The notes below the pieces were generated by a model. It was not told the origin of the DNA and did no database searches. It saw only the letters and a list, made by a program, of their open reading frames with translations. Source: Gammaproteobacteria bacterium (GTDB lineage: Bacteria > Pseudomonadota > Gammaproteobacteria > Eutrophobiales > Eutrophobiaceae). Taken from it: DNA of 18,242 nt. Shown here in pieces: positions 7,564 to 14,798 of the stretch. The position numbers and the translations under genes were made by a program. How positions within the stretch are numbered: position 1 is the stretch's first letter; each line of letters begins with the position of its first letter. Where the stretch lies: the NCBI GenBank assembly GCA_015661095.1, contig JACVQI010000015.1, positions 1 through 18,242 on the forward strand, written 5' to 3'.

Positions 7564-7607
7564 AGTATTGTATTATGTGTCGAAGAGGCCAGCCATGGTG
7601 CAGCATT
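7564..7607. promoter_or_regulatory. Compact divergent promoter region, polA and LOG gene
   Basis: Only 44 bases separate the start codons of two divergent genes. On the minus strand CATAAT (7577-7572) and the overlapping TACAAT (7572-7567) resemble -10 boxes, four to nine bases from the polA TTG. On the plus strand TATTAT (7571-7576) is a possible -10 for the LOG gene. No good -35 hexamer is seen for either. No Shine-Dalgarno is visible before the polA TTG, which raises the possibility of a leaderless message. Confidence 0.35.
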
Positions 7608-8321
7608 ATGAATGAAAACCCGGAATCTTCCCAACCCATGATCAGCGATGCAGACCTGACCCAGGAATCCTGGAAAATATTTCAGATCATGGCTGAATTC
7701 GTCGAGGGCTTTCAAAAGCTCTCCGGGATCAGACCATCGGTAAGCATGTTCGGTTCGGCCCGTTGCAAACCGGGGCATCCTAATTACAAGCTTGGCGTCG
7801 CCATCGCGCGCCTGATCTCCGATGCCGGTTTCAGCGTCGTCTCCGGTGGCGGTCCCGGCATGATGGAGGCCTTCAACAAAGGCGCCTTCAAGGGCAAATC
7901 CACGAGCATCGGTCTGAATATCCAGTTACCGAACGAACAGCTAGCCAATAAATACCAGGACATGTCCCTGTACTTCCGGCATTTTTTTTCCCGCAAGGTG
8001 ATGTTCGTGAAATACGCTTCGGCTTATATCGTATTACCGGGCGGTTTCGGCACTCTGGATGAGCTGGCGGAAATCCTGACCTTGACGCAGACCGGCAAGA
8101 GCAAGCGCATCCCTATCATCCTGGTCAACTCGAAATTCTGGCGCGGCCTGATCAGCTGGTTCCGGAAAACGATGGTTGCGGAAGGCACCATAAACGAGGA
8201 TGATCTCAATCTGATCCAGGTGGTTGATACCCCGCAGCAGGTTATCGACACGATCTTAACTTTTTATCAGGGCCGGGACCTGTTGCATGAGGACCTGGAT
8301 CGGCAACCGAATCATCTATAA
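7608..8321 (+). CDS. LOG-family protein (TIGR00730-type Rossmann fold)
   Basis: A 237-residue member of the LOG family, whose characterised members hydrolyse nucleoside 5'-monophosphates to the free base and ribose 5-phosphate (cytokinin activation in plants, nucleotide turnover in bacteria). Both catalytic motifs are intact: SGGGPGMMEA and PGGFGTLDE. The first carries the phosphate-binding glycines and the second the catalytic Glu. The start at ATG 7608 gives MNENPESSQPMISD. The frame is open to 7554, but the added 18 residues would overlap the polA start and look non-protein-like (CIMCRRGQPWC). It is transcribed away from polA and is followed after nine bases by the DUF2782 gene, so the two are probably co-transcribed. 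The physiological substrate cannot be told from sequence. Confidence 0.88.
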   Translation: MNENPESSQPMISDADLTQESWKIFQIMAEFVEGFQKLSGIRPSVSMFGSARCKPGHPNYKLGVAIARLISDAGFSVVSGGGPGMMEAFNKGAFKGKSTSIGLNIQLPNEQLANKYQDMSLYFRHFFSRKVMFVKYASAYIVLPGGFGTLDELAEILTLTQTGKSKRIPIILVNSKFWRGLISWFRKTMVAEGTINEDDLNLIQVVDTPQQVIDTILTFYQGRDLLHEDLDRQPNHL

Positions 8322-8330
8322 TTTTTGGTA

Positions 8331-8690
8331 ATGAAGAAATTTATCTCGATACTGATAAACCTGCTGGCGCTGTCGGCATTGGTGCATGCCCAATCCGAAC
8401 AAACGGAACCGGTCCAGGAGGAATTCGCGGACGTCCCTCTGCCGCCGGAGTTGCCCGATCCCATCGAAAGCGGGGAGACGATAGAGCCGGAGATCTCCAT
8501 CATCCGCACCGAACAGGAAGTCATCGAGGAGTATCGATTGAATGGACACTTATACATGGTGAAGGTCACGCCTTTCGTCGGCAAGCCATACTACCTCATC
8601 GATGAAAACGGCGACGGCCAGATGGAAGGCAAGATGAGCGACATCTACAATACCCCCCGCGTCCCGCAATGGGTCTTGTTCAACTGGTAG
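8331..8690 (+). CDS. DUF2782 family periplasmic protein
   Basis: A 119-residue small exported protein. Residues 1-20 form a signal peptide (MKKFISILINLLALSALVHA, with a signal peptidase I type site before QSE). An acidic, Pro-rich spacer follows (PLPPELPDPIESGETIEPE), and then a compact domain from about residue 55 to the end, with the family pattern EYRLNGHLYMVKVTP, GKPYYLIDENGDG and a C-terminal PQWVLFNW. In Pseudomonas and relatives this family is also encoded beside polA. Its function is unknown. The start ATG 8331 is preferred over an in-frame TTG at 8325 because it begins the signal peptide directly. It converges on mgtE with 30 bases between the stops. Confidence 0.85.
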   Translation: MKKFISILINLLALSALVHAQSEQTEPVQEEFADVPLPPELPDPIESGETIEPEISIIRTEQEVIEEYRLNGHLYMVKVTPFVGKPYYLIDENGDGQMEGKMSDIYNTPRVPQWVLFNW

Positions 8691-8720
8691 CTGCGCTGCG
8701 GCAGCGGTGAGAAATGTGGG

Positions 8721-10055
8721 TTAAGGCAACAAAAAAATCGTCGCCAGACCCAGAAAAGTCATAAAGCCGACCACGTCGGTTACCGCTGTCAGTAGTACCC
8801 CGCTGGCGACCGCGGGATCGATACCCAGCCTTTTCAATGTCAAAGGTATCAGGGCGCCGGCCGCGGCCGCTGTCAGCAGATTAACCATCATCGCCAGGCC
8901 GATGATGACCCCCAGCGCGATTTTGCCGAACCAGATGGTGGCGACCAGCGCGACCAAGCAGGCCCAGACCACACCATTCAGGGCGCCGACGGCGAATTCC
9001 TTCAGCAACAGCGATGGCACGTTGGATTTGCTTAATTGACCCAGAGCCAGACCGCGCACGACGATGGTCAGAGTTTGGATGCCGGCATTGCCACCCATGC
9101 TGGCGACGATGGGCATGAGCACGGCCAGCGCGACCAGTTGTTCGATGGTGTGCTCGAAACGGCCGATCACCCACGAGGCCAGGAAGGCGGTCATTAAATT
9201 AATCCCCAGCCAGATTGCCCGGCGCTTGGCACTGAAGAGCACCGGCGCGAACATATCATCCTCGCCCAGTCCGGCCATGCTGAATACGGCCTGCTCCGCG
9301 TCGTCCTGGATCACGTCGACCACGTCATCGACGGTAATGCGGCCGAGTAATTTGCCTTGTTCATCAACCACGGCTGCGGATAACAAATCGCGTTGCTCGA
9401 AGATCCTGGTGACCTCATGGTCTGGCGTGGTGGCCGGGATCGCCATGCCGGACTGCATGATCTCACCAACCATGTCGTCGGGCTTCATGGTCAGGACGGA
9501 GGACAATGGCAGCGTGCCTGTGTACAGGCTCTGGCGGTCCACTACCATCAGACTGTCGGTATGTTCCGGCAGTTTCCCCAGTTGCCGCAGGTATCTGCAG
9601 ACGACGTCCACAGTGACGTCCGCCCGCACCGACACCACGTCGGTATTCATCAGGCCGCCGGCGCTATCCTCCGAATAGGAAAGAATGGTGCTGACCCGCG
9701 CCCGGTTTTGGGCATCCATGGACAGCAGTACGGAATCGATGACCTCGTCAGGCAGGTCCTGCAGGATGTCGGCGGCATCATCCGTCGCCAGGCCGATGGT
9801 CGCGTCGGCGACCTGTTCCGGCTGCATCAGCTCCAGCAATCCGGCCCGCACCGCATCCTGGGCATGCGACAGCACATTGCCCTCCTGGCCCGGTTCGATC
9901 AGTCCCCACAGCATTTCCCGCGATCTGGCGGGCAGGCTTTCCAGCAAATCAGCTATTTCTGACGGGTGCAGGGCGGCCAGTAATTCGCGCACCCGATCGT
10001 ATTGTCCGGACTCCAGTGCCTCGAGCAGGCTGGCTTGGGTTGTCAGTTCAGTCAT
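8721..10055 (-). CDS. mgtE: Magnesium transporter MgtE
   Basis: A 444-residue Mg2+ channel/transporter of the inner membrane. The N-terminal cytoplasmic superhelical domain covers about residues 1-130 (ADLLESLPARSREMLWGLIE and repeated acidic helices). A tandem CBS domain follows at about 135-260, starting after the conserved SEDSAGGLMNTD and including EQGKLLGRITVDDVVDVI. The five-helix transmembrane domain covers about 285-444, with the hallmark pore sequences PIVASMGGNAGIQTLTIVVR and SGVLLTAVTDVVGF, the latter carrying the Asp implicated in ion binding. The family senses cytosolic Mg2+ through the N and CBS domains. It lies downstream of ptsI, an arrangement seen in other hprK-containing proteobacteria, with a 149-bp gap that may hold its own promoter. 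Confidence 0.96.
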   Translation of the reverse strand: MTELTTQASLLEALESGQYDRVRELLAALHPSEIADLLESLPARSREMLWGLIEPGQEGNVLSHAQDAVRAGLLELMQPEQVADATIGLATDDAADILQDLPDEVIDSVLLSMDAQNRARVSTILSYSEDSAGGLMNTDVVSVRADVTVDVVCRYLRQLGKLPEHTDSLMVVDRQSLYTGTLPLSSVLTMKPDDMVGEIMQSGMAIPATTPDHEVTRIFEQRDLLSAAVVDEQGKLLGRITVDDVVDVIQDDAEQAVFSMAGLGEDDMFAPVLFSAKRRAIWLGINLMTAFLASWVIGRFEHTIEQLVALAVLMPIVASMGGNAGIQTLTIVVRGLALGQLSKSNVPSLLLKEFAVGALNGVVWACLVALVATIWFGKIALGVIIGLAMMVNLLTAAAAGALIPLTLKRLGIDPAVASGVLLTAVTDVVGFMTFLGLATIFLLP

Positions 10056-10204
10056 TTTTGTGATTGCCGCTGGCTGCGTTGCCGGTCGGCAGTGTAACAG
10101 TGGCGAACGGAAAAAGAGAATGGAAATGTGTGACAGTCATCGGCCTGCTAATGAGAGCTCTGACGATGGAGGCTTAAGGAGTCTCTGTTTAATTCAGAGC
10201 ATTC
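10056..10204 (-). promoter_or_regulatory. ptsI-mgtE intergenic region: candidate promoter and inverted repeats
   Basis: Reading toward mgtE, TGTTACACT (the -10 hexamer at 10096-10091) resembles an extended -10 box about 36 bases before the ATG; the -35 region is weak. Just after the ptsI stop there are two competing inverted repeats that share an arm: 10157-10163 with 10194-10200 (7 bp, 30-base loop) and 10183-10187 with 10195-10199 (5 bp, 7-base loop). Neither is followed by a U tract. I saw no match to the long M-box Mg2+ riboswitch. Confidence 0.3.
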
Positions 10205-11950
10205 TTAAAACAGGCCGGAATTCATCTGCTCCATAATCATATCAACCTCCTTGCTGCTCCTGGCGAACAACGCCTGTTGTGCCAGGGTTTGCAGGTGGTC
10301 GATATTGCTTTCGGTGATGGTCTCCTTCACTTCCAGCAGATTGGCGGGATGCACACTGAATTCACGCAGTCCTAATCCCAGTAACAGGCGGGTGTTGCGT
10401 TTATCGCCGGCCATTTCTCCACACATGGCGGCCGGAATGTTCGCCTCCCGCCCGGCCCGCAGCACCGAACTGATAAGTCTTAATACGGCCGGGTGCAGGG
10501 GATCGTAGAGATAGTTGACTTCATCATTGACCCGGTCGATGGCCATGGTGTACTGAATCAGATCGTTGGTGCCGATCGACAGGAAGTCCAGCAGGCTGGC
10601 GATGATGTCGGCGCAGATGGCCGCTGCCGGCACTTCTATCATGCAGCCGATCGGCAGCTTTTTATTATAAGGGATGCCTGCCGCATCCAGATCCGCCTTG
10701 AGCTCATCGATAATAACCAGGACCTGCTCGATTTCCTGGGTATTCGAGATCATCGGCAGCATCAGGCGCACATTGCCGTGCGCGGAAGCCCTGAGGATGG
10801 CACGCAACTGCGGCAGAAACAGGGACGGTTCCTTCAAACACAGGCGTATGGCCCGCAAACCCAGGGCCGGGTTCGACTGTACGGACCCTTTCTGGCGGCC
10901 GCCATCGACCTGTTTGTCGGCGCCCAGATCCAGGGTCCTGATGGTGAGCGGCAGGCCGTTGAGTTTATCCAGCACCTCGAGATAGGTGCGCAGATGTTCC
11001 GCTTCATCAGGCGGCTGCTCACGGTTCATGAACAGAAATTCCGTGCGATACAGGCCAACGCCCGCGGCGCCAACCACCCGGACCGTATCGAAATCCCTGG
11101 GCAGTTCAATATTGGCCAGTAATTCAATATGGGTTCCGTCCTGCGTGCGGGCCGGCGCCTCCCGCAGCCGGATGAGACCTGAGTAATATTTGCTCTCCCG
11201 TTCCTGTCGATCCTGGTAGACCTTGAGACTGCGGGCGTCCGCGTCGATCAATATGACGCCGCGGGTGCCGTCCAGGATGATCTGGTCGTCCTGATGGATA
11301 TAGCGCCGCGCTTCATGTAGCCCGACTACCGCCGGGATCCCCAGGCTCCGGGCCAGGATGGCTGTGTGCGACGTTAACCCGCCATGTTCGGTGGCGAATG
11401 CGGCGATGCCCTGATGCTGCATGAGCACGGTGTCGGCCGGGGTCAGATCATCGGCCAGGATGATATGACCGATCAGCTTGCTGTCCGGTATTTCGTGCGC
11501 CGCCGGCGAGGGTTTGCGCAGAATACGCTGGATACGGTTGACCACATGATCCACGTCATCCTTACGGGTGCGCAGATAGGCGTCATCCATCGCCTCGAAT
11601 ACTGCCACCAGGGCGTCGCGTTGCTGCTTCAGCGCCCACTCGGCATTGAGTTGCTGTTCCCGGATCAAACGCTCCGCCTCCTGCGTCAGCACCGCATCCT
11701 CGAGCATCAGCAGGTGCGCGTCGATGAAGGAGGAGATATCGACCGTGGTCGTGGCCGGAATATGTTCCCGGACCGAGCGTAACTGTTGCCTGGCGGTGGC
11801 GACGGCGGTATGCAAGCGCGTAATCTCGCCAGCGATCTGCTGACTCTCGATCCGGTATTCCGGTATGTCGGTTTGGCCGCGATCCAGGATATGGATCCTG
11901 CCGATGGCAATACCGCGGGAGACGCCACTGCCATGCAAAGCGATGGTCAT
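10205..11950 (-). CDS. ptsI: PEP-protein phosphotransferase (enzyme I)
   Basis: A 581-residue enzyme I that takes phosphate from phosphoenolpyruvate and passes it to HPr. The N-terminal swivelling domain starts with HGSGVSRGIAIGRI and carries the phosphorylatable histidine, His195, in GGLTSHTAILARSLGIPAVV. The C-terminal PEP-binding barrel shows GVGLYRTEFLFM, NPALGLRAIRLC, the Mg2+/PEP-binding block IEVPAAAICAD, GTNDLIQYTMAIDR and the catalytic Cys in AAMCGEMAGD. There is no N-terminal GAF domain, so this is a PtsI-type protein and not PtsP. Its start overlaps the end of the HPr gene by ATGA (11950-11947). No sugar permease is nearby, which implies a regulatory phosphorelay rather than sugar uptake. 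Confidence 0.94.
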   Translation of the reverse strand: MTIALHGSGVSRGIAIGRIHILDRGQTDIPEYRIESQQIAGEITRLHTAVATARQQLRSVREHIPATTTVDISSFIDAHLLMLEDAVLTQEAERLIREQQLNAEWALKQQRDALVAVFEAMDDAYLRTRKDDVDHVVNRIQRILRKPSPAAHEIPDSKLIGHIILADDLTPADTVLMQHQGIAAFATEHGGLTSHTAILARSLGIPAVVGLHEARRYIHQDDQIILDGTRGVILIDADARSLKVYQDRQERESKYYSGLIRLREAPARTQDGTHIELLANIELPRDFDTVRVVGAAGVGLYRTEFLFMNREQPPDEAEHLRTYLEVLDKLNGLPLTIRTLDLGADKQVDGGRQKGSVQSNPALGLRAIRLCLKEPSLFLPQLRAILRASAHGNVRLMLPMISNTQEIEQVLVIIDELKADLDAAGIPYNKKLPIGCMIEVPAAAICADIIASLLDFLSIGTNDLIQYTMAIDRVNDEVNYLYDPLHPAVLRLISSVLRAGREANIPAAMCGEMAGDKRNTRLLLGLGLREFSVHPANLLEVKETITESNIDHLQTLAQQALFARSSKEVDMIMEQMNSGLF

Positions 11951-12216
11951 TCATCTTCCCCGAAGCGGGCCTGTATCAACTCCTCGAGTCCGGACATGGC
12001 GACCAGCTCGTCCGGCCCGGCGGTGGTTATCTGCACCGTGGTGTCCTTGGAGGCAGCCAGCATCATGATGCCCATGATGCTTTTACCGTTCACCTTTCTG
12101 CCATTCAGGATAATGTTGATATCGCAATCGAACCTGGAGGCGAGTTGTACCAGGCGTGCGGCGGCACGGGCGTGCAGGCCGAGTTTGTTGATGATGGTAA
12201 TCGATTTAGTTTGCAT
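11947..12216 (-). CDS. ptsH: HPr-family phosphocarrier protein
   Basis: An 89-residue HPr. It accepts phosphate from enzyme I on His15 (LGLHARAAARL, residues 12-22) and would pass it to an EIIA. The regulatory Ser46 is also present in VNGKSIMGIMMLAA, the site phosphorylated by HPr kinase in organisms that have hprK, as here. The rest of the fold is normal, ending in a C-terminal helix (LVAMSGLEELIQARF). Homologues in such clusters are also called NPr or ptsO. It starts five bases after the rapZ stop and overlaps ptsI by four bases, so the three genes are tightly coupled. Confidence 0.93.
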   Translation of the reverse strand: MQTKSITIINKLGLHARAAARLVQLASRFDCDINIILNGRKVNGKSIMGIMMLAASKDTTVQITTAGPDELVAMSGLEELIQARFGEDE

Positions 12217-12221
12217 TTAGC

Positions 12222-13091
12222 TTATAAATCCCGGTGCCGAATCACGATATATTTTCCCATATTGGTGAAGTGCTTCGAAAGTTCTTCCACGATATACACG
12301 GAGCGATGGCGACCGCCGGTACAACCGATAGCCACGCCGAGATAACTCCGGTTCTCGGCCTCGAATGCCGGCAGCCATTTTTCCAGGAAGTTTCTGATTT
12401 CAGTATGCATATCGGCCACCGCCGGCTGGCCCGCCAGATAAGCGCAGACCGCCTGATCCCGGCCGGTCAGGTCGCGCAACTCGGGCCGCCAATAAGGATT
12501 CGGCAGACAACGGACGTCGAAGACAAAGTCCGCGTCGCGTGGTACGCCATACTTGTAACCGAAGGAAATGAATTGCAGGGACAGGGAACCCACCGGCCGA
12601 TTGGCCAGACGCTGCCGGATAATATCCCGCAATTCATGCACGGATGTATGGCTGGTGTCGATGCGCAGATCGGCCAGCTCTGACAGCCGTTCCATGAGAC
12701 GTCGTTCCAGGTCGATGGCGTCCGTCAGGGGTACGCTGTTGCTGGATAGGGGATGTTTTCTGCGGGTCTCACCAAACCGTGACGTCAGGACATTCTTATT
12801 GGCCTCCAGAAACACCAGTTCCACGGCAACGCCGGTATCGAGCAGGGCTTTAATCGAGTCCGGCAGGGGTGAGAGATCATGCTCCGGGCTGCGGGCATCT
12901 ATGCCTACGCCGACATGGGCGGGAAAATTGTTATCAGCATCACTGAGTAGTCCGGCCAGTTGATTGAACAGGCCGAGCGGCAGATTGTCGATGCAGTAAA
13001 AATCCAGGTCTTCAAGGGTGTTTAATACCTGTGATTTTCCGGCGCCGGACAGGCCGCTGACGATGATTAATCTGCGTTTGCTCCCACGCAT
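12222..13091 (-). CDS. rapZ: RNase adapter protein RapZ (YvcJ/YhbJ family nucleotide-binding protein)
   Basis: A 289-residue P-loop protein. The N-terminal domain has Walker A GLSGAGKS (13-20), then DFYCIDNLPLGL and VGIDARS. The C-terminal domain, which in E. coli binds the GlmZ/GlmY small RNAs and glucosamine-6-phosphate and directs RNase E, has SFGYKYGVPRDADFVFDVRC, NPYWRPELR and GCTGGRHRS (256-264). In E. coli RapZ tunes GlmS synthesis; whether that RNA circuit exists here is unknown, and the family is also found where it does not. The ATG at 13091 overlaps the hprK stop codon by one base (TGATG), a sign of translational coupling. Confidence 0.95.
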   Translation of the reverse strand: MRGSKRRLIIVSGLSGAGKSQVLNTLEDLDFYCIDNLPLGLFNQLAGLLSDADNNFPAHVGVGIDARSPEHDLSPLPDSIKALLDTGVAVELVFLEANKNVLTSRFGETRRKHPLSSNSVPLTDAIDLERRLMERLSELADLRIDTSHTSVHELRDIIRQRLANRPVGSLSLQFISFGYKYGVPRDADFVFDVRCLPNPYWRPELRDLTGRDQAVCAYLAGQPAVADMHTEIRNFLEKWLPAFEAENRSYLGVAIGCTGGRHRSVYIVEELSKHFTNMGKYIVIRHRDL

Positions 13092-14095
13092 CAGCCGTTG
13101 CTGCTCTGCTCGATTATCTGTTGTTGATTATTGATGAATTCCTTCGAGGCGTTATAGCCGCCAATGCGCAGGCTGTGATTGCGGGCGGCGCATTCCAGCA
13201 GTACGGCGAGATTGCGACCGGGTGCGACCGGTATCGTGATTTCAGGGATCTCGGTATCCAGGATAATTTTTGTGCGATAACTGCCTTCCAGCCGATCGAT
13301 ACTCAGCATTTGTTGTTTGTCGAGCGGTTCCAGGCGCACGATCAAGCGCAGGTATTTATTGTTTTTAATAGCGGTATTGCCATACAACCGCCGGATATTG
13401 ATGATGCCGAGACCGCGCACCTCCAGAAAATCCCGCAAGGCATCGGGGCAGGTGCCGTTAATGATGTCGGGGGCCAGCTGGGAAAACTGCGGCGCATCGT
13501 CAGCCACCAGCCGATGACCGCGGGTGATGAGTTCCAGCGCCAGTTCGCTCTTGCCGATGCCCGACGGCCCCGTTATCAGCACGCCGATAGCCATAATTTC
13601 CATGAACACCCCGTGAATGGTGATGATCTCGGCGAACAGGGTGGCGAGGTAATAATGCAGTGATTCCGACAGTTTCGTGCTGGTAACCGGCGACTGTATC
13701 AAGGGCACGCTATGTTCGTTGCACTTGCGCTTCAGGAATGCCGGCGCACGCTGGTTATCCGAGATGATAATGCAGGCCGGCTCGTGCTTGAATAATTGCT
13801 TGATGGCGTCATGCCGGGTGATGTCGCGCAGACTGTCGATATATTTCAACTCCGCCCCGCCAATGATCTGTATCTGGTGCGGGTGTATCAGGTTGAGATA
13901 GCCGACCAGTGATTTTTCGCTGGTGATTCCAGTCCGTGGGGCGGTTTCAGCCCCCGGGCCAATCGCGGTGTTGGTTTTTTCCGGTACGATGATGCGGTTC
14001 GTACCGGTTTTGCCGGCCACACAGGTTAACTCAAGCCGATCGCCGTATTGCAGTAGCAATTGATCGACCGTGATTTGATTCGATGCTTCAGTCAT
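13091..14095 (-). CDS. hprK: HPr kinase/phosphorylase
   Basis: A 334-residue bifunctional enzyme that phosphorylates Ser46 of HPr with ATP or pyrophosphate and removes that phosphate by phosphorolysis. The N-terminal domain contains KSLVGYLNLIHPHQIQIIG (61-79). The catalytic domain has His161 (TIHGVF), the Walker A loop GPSGIGKS (176-183), ADD (198-200) and the family signature EVRGLGIINIRRLYG (225-239). All the expected active-site residues are present. A Gly/Pro/Thr-rich insertion of about 15 residues (about 41-58) sits in an N-terminal loop where most relatives are shorter. It begins nine bases after the decayed ptsN reading frame stops and is followed by rapZ with a one-base overlap. Confidence 0.96.
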   Translation of the reverse strand: MTEASNQITVDQLLLQYGDRLELTCVAGKTGTNRIIVPEKTNTAIGPGAETAPRTGITSEKSLVGYLNLIHPHQIQIIGGAELKYIDSLRDITRHDAIKQLFKHEPACIIISDNQRAPAFLKRKCNEHSVPLIQSPVTSTKLSESLHYYLATLFAEIITIHGVFMEIMAIGVLITGPSGIGKSELALELITRGHRLVADDAPQFSQLAPDIINGTCPDALRDFLEVRGLGIINIRRLYGNTAIKNNKYLRLIVRLEPLDKQQMLSIDRLEGSYRTKIILDTEIPEITIPVAPGRNLAVLLECAARNHSLRIGGYNASKEFINNQQQIIEQSSNG

Positions 14096-14104
14096 GCTCG
14101 CAGC

Positions 14105-14392
14105 CTAACTTTTCAGAAGAAGGTGGTAAATCTTGTCACTGGACGGCCCTGATTGCAATTGGCGGGAGGCCTTTTCATAGCTGAATTTGTTCACCAGTTT
14201 GGCCAGTAGGTCCAGATGTTCACAACCAGTTGTTGCCGCCATCAGTGTAGGTACGGGAGGGAGTATAGCGACTATCTGCATGACTGCCTCGAGGCGCGAA
14301 CGGACGACAGCGGGGCGGCTAGTCAGCAAGGCGGACGGTCAACCAGCCATGGTCGCAAATGGCCTGATTTACTGACTACGGTCTGCAAGCAG
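14105..14392 (-). pseudogene. ptsN: Decayed ptsN (nitrogen-regulatory EIIA) remnant
   Basis: The slot between hpf and hprK normally holds ptsN. The open segment 14284-14105 reads VMQIVAILPPVP, then EHLDLLAKLVNKF and SSDKIYHLLLKS. This matches the PtsN C-terminus, where E. coli has THLHTLSLVAKRL and SDEELYQII. Upstream the gene can be followed only by changing frame: 14322-14284 gives LAAPLSSVRASRQ (compare the P-I-x-F-D-A-x-D-x-Q strand); 14372-14322 gives QAICDHGWL, a plausible eroded form of the active-site AIPHGRL; 14392-14372 gives LLADRSQ (compare LLARE). The distance from the putative active-site His (14351) to the EHL motif is 133 bases, against 141 in E. coli ptsN. Only 79 bases separate 14392 from the hpf stop, so the N-terminal third has been deleted. 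The C-terminal assignment is firm; the upstream segments are inference. Confidence 0.75.
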
Positions 14393-14471
14393 TCTCGCCC
14401 GGCTCGGCCCATAACGGCAGGGCGGAAGGCATAATGTCATTAATTGCCTGAAGTCGAATATCGTGAAAATA

Positions 14472-14798
14472 TCAAACCGCCTCGCTTCCTTTCGGCGATT
14501 TTTCACCGCGGTGATGATCGGTTAGTTTTTCCTTATGTTTTTTTATCTGGCGGTCGAGCTTGTCCGTCAGCGCATCAATTGCAGCGTACATGTCTTCGTG
14601 CTGGGCGTCCGCGTAAATTTTGCCTTTATTAACCAGGATCGATGCCTCGGCTTTTTGCCGTTCCTTTTCTATCGACAGGATGACGTGGATTTTGGTCATC
14701 TTGTCGATATGCCGCTCCAGACGGGAGAACTTATTTTCGACATATGAACGTATTGCGGGTGTTATGTCTACGTGATGTCCAGTGAGGTTAATTTGCAT
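14472..14798 (-). CDS. hpf: Short-form ribosome hibernation-promoting factor
   Basis: A 108-residue HPF/YfiA (RaiA) family protein that binds the decoding region of the 30S subunit in stationary phase and helps form inactive ribosome dimers. It begins MQINLTGHHVDITPAIRSYV and has the conserved basic and aromatic pattern KFSRLERHIDKMTKIHVIL and DMYAAIDALTDKLDRQIKKH. The C-terminus is a hydrophilic tail (HHRGEKSPKGSEAV) with no long-HPF dimerisation domain, as expected for the gammaproteobacterial type. The ATG 14798 has a GGAGA ribosome site (14808-14804) five bases upstream. It is 198 bases from rpoN, a gap large enough for an independent promoter, and is followed by the ptsN remnant. Confidence 0.95.
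   Translation of the reverse strand: MQINLTGHHVDITPAIRSYVENKFSRLERHIDKMTKIHVILSIEKERQKAEASILVNKGKIYADAQHEDMYAAIDALTDKLDRQIKKHKEKLTDHHRGEKSPKGSEAV

Noticed and set aside
8690..8705. GCTGC/GCAGC hairpin as a bidirectional terminator between the DUF2782 gene and mgtE
   Set aside because: The stem is only five pairs and there is no T tract on either side.
10056..10204. M-box Mg2+ riboswitch upstream of mgtE
   Set aside because: The gap is too short and I found none of the conserved M-box helices.
10493..11122. A 209-codon plus-strand open frame antisense to ptsI
   Set aside because: It lies wholly inside ptsI, whose motifs are intact, and resembles no known family.
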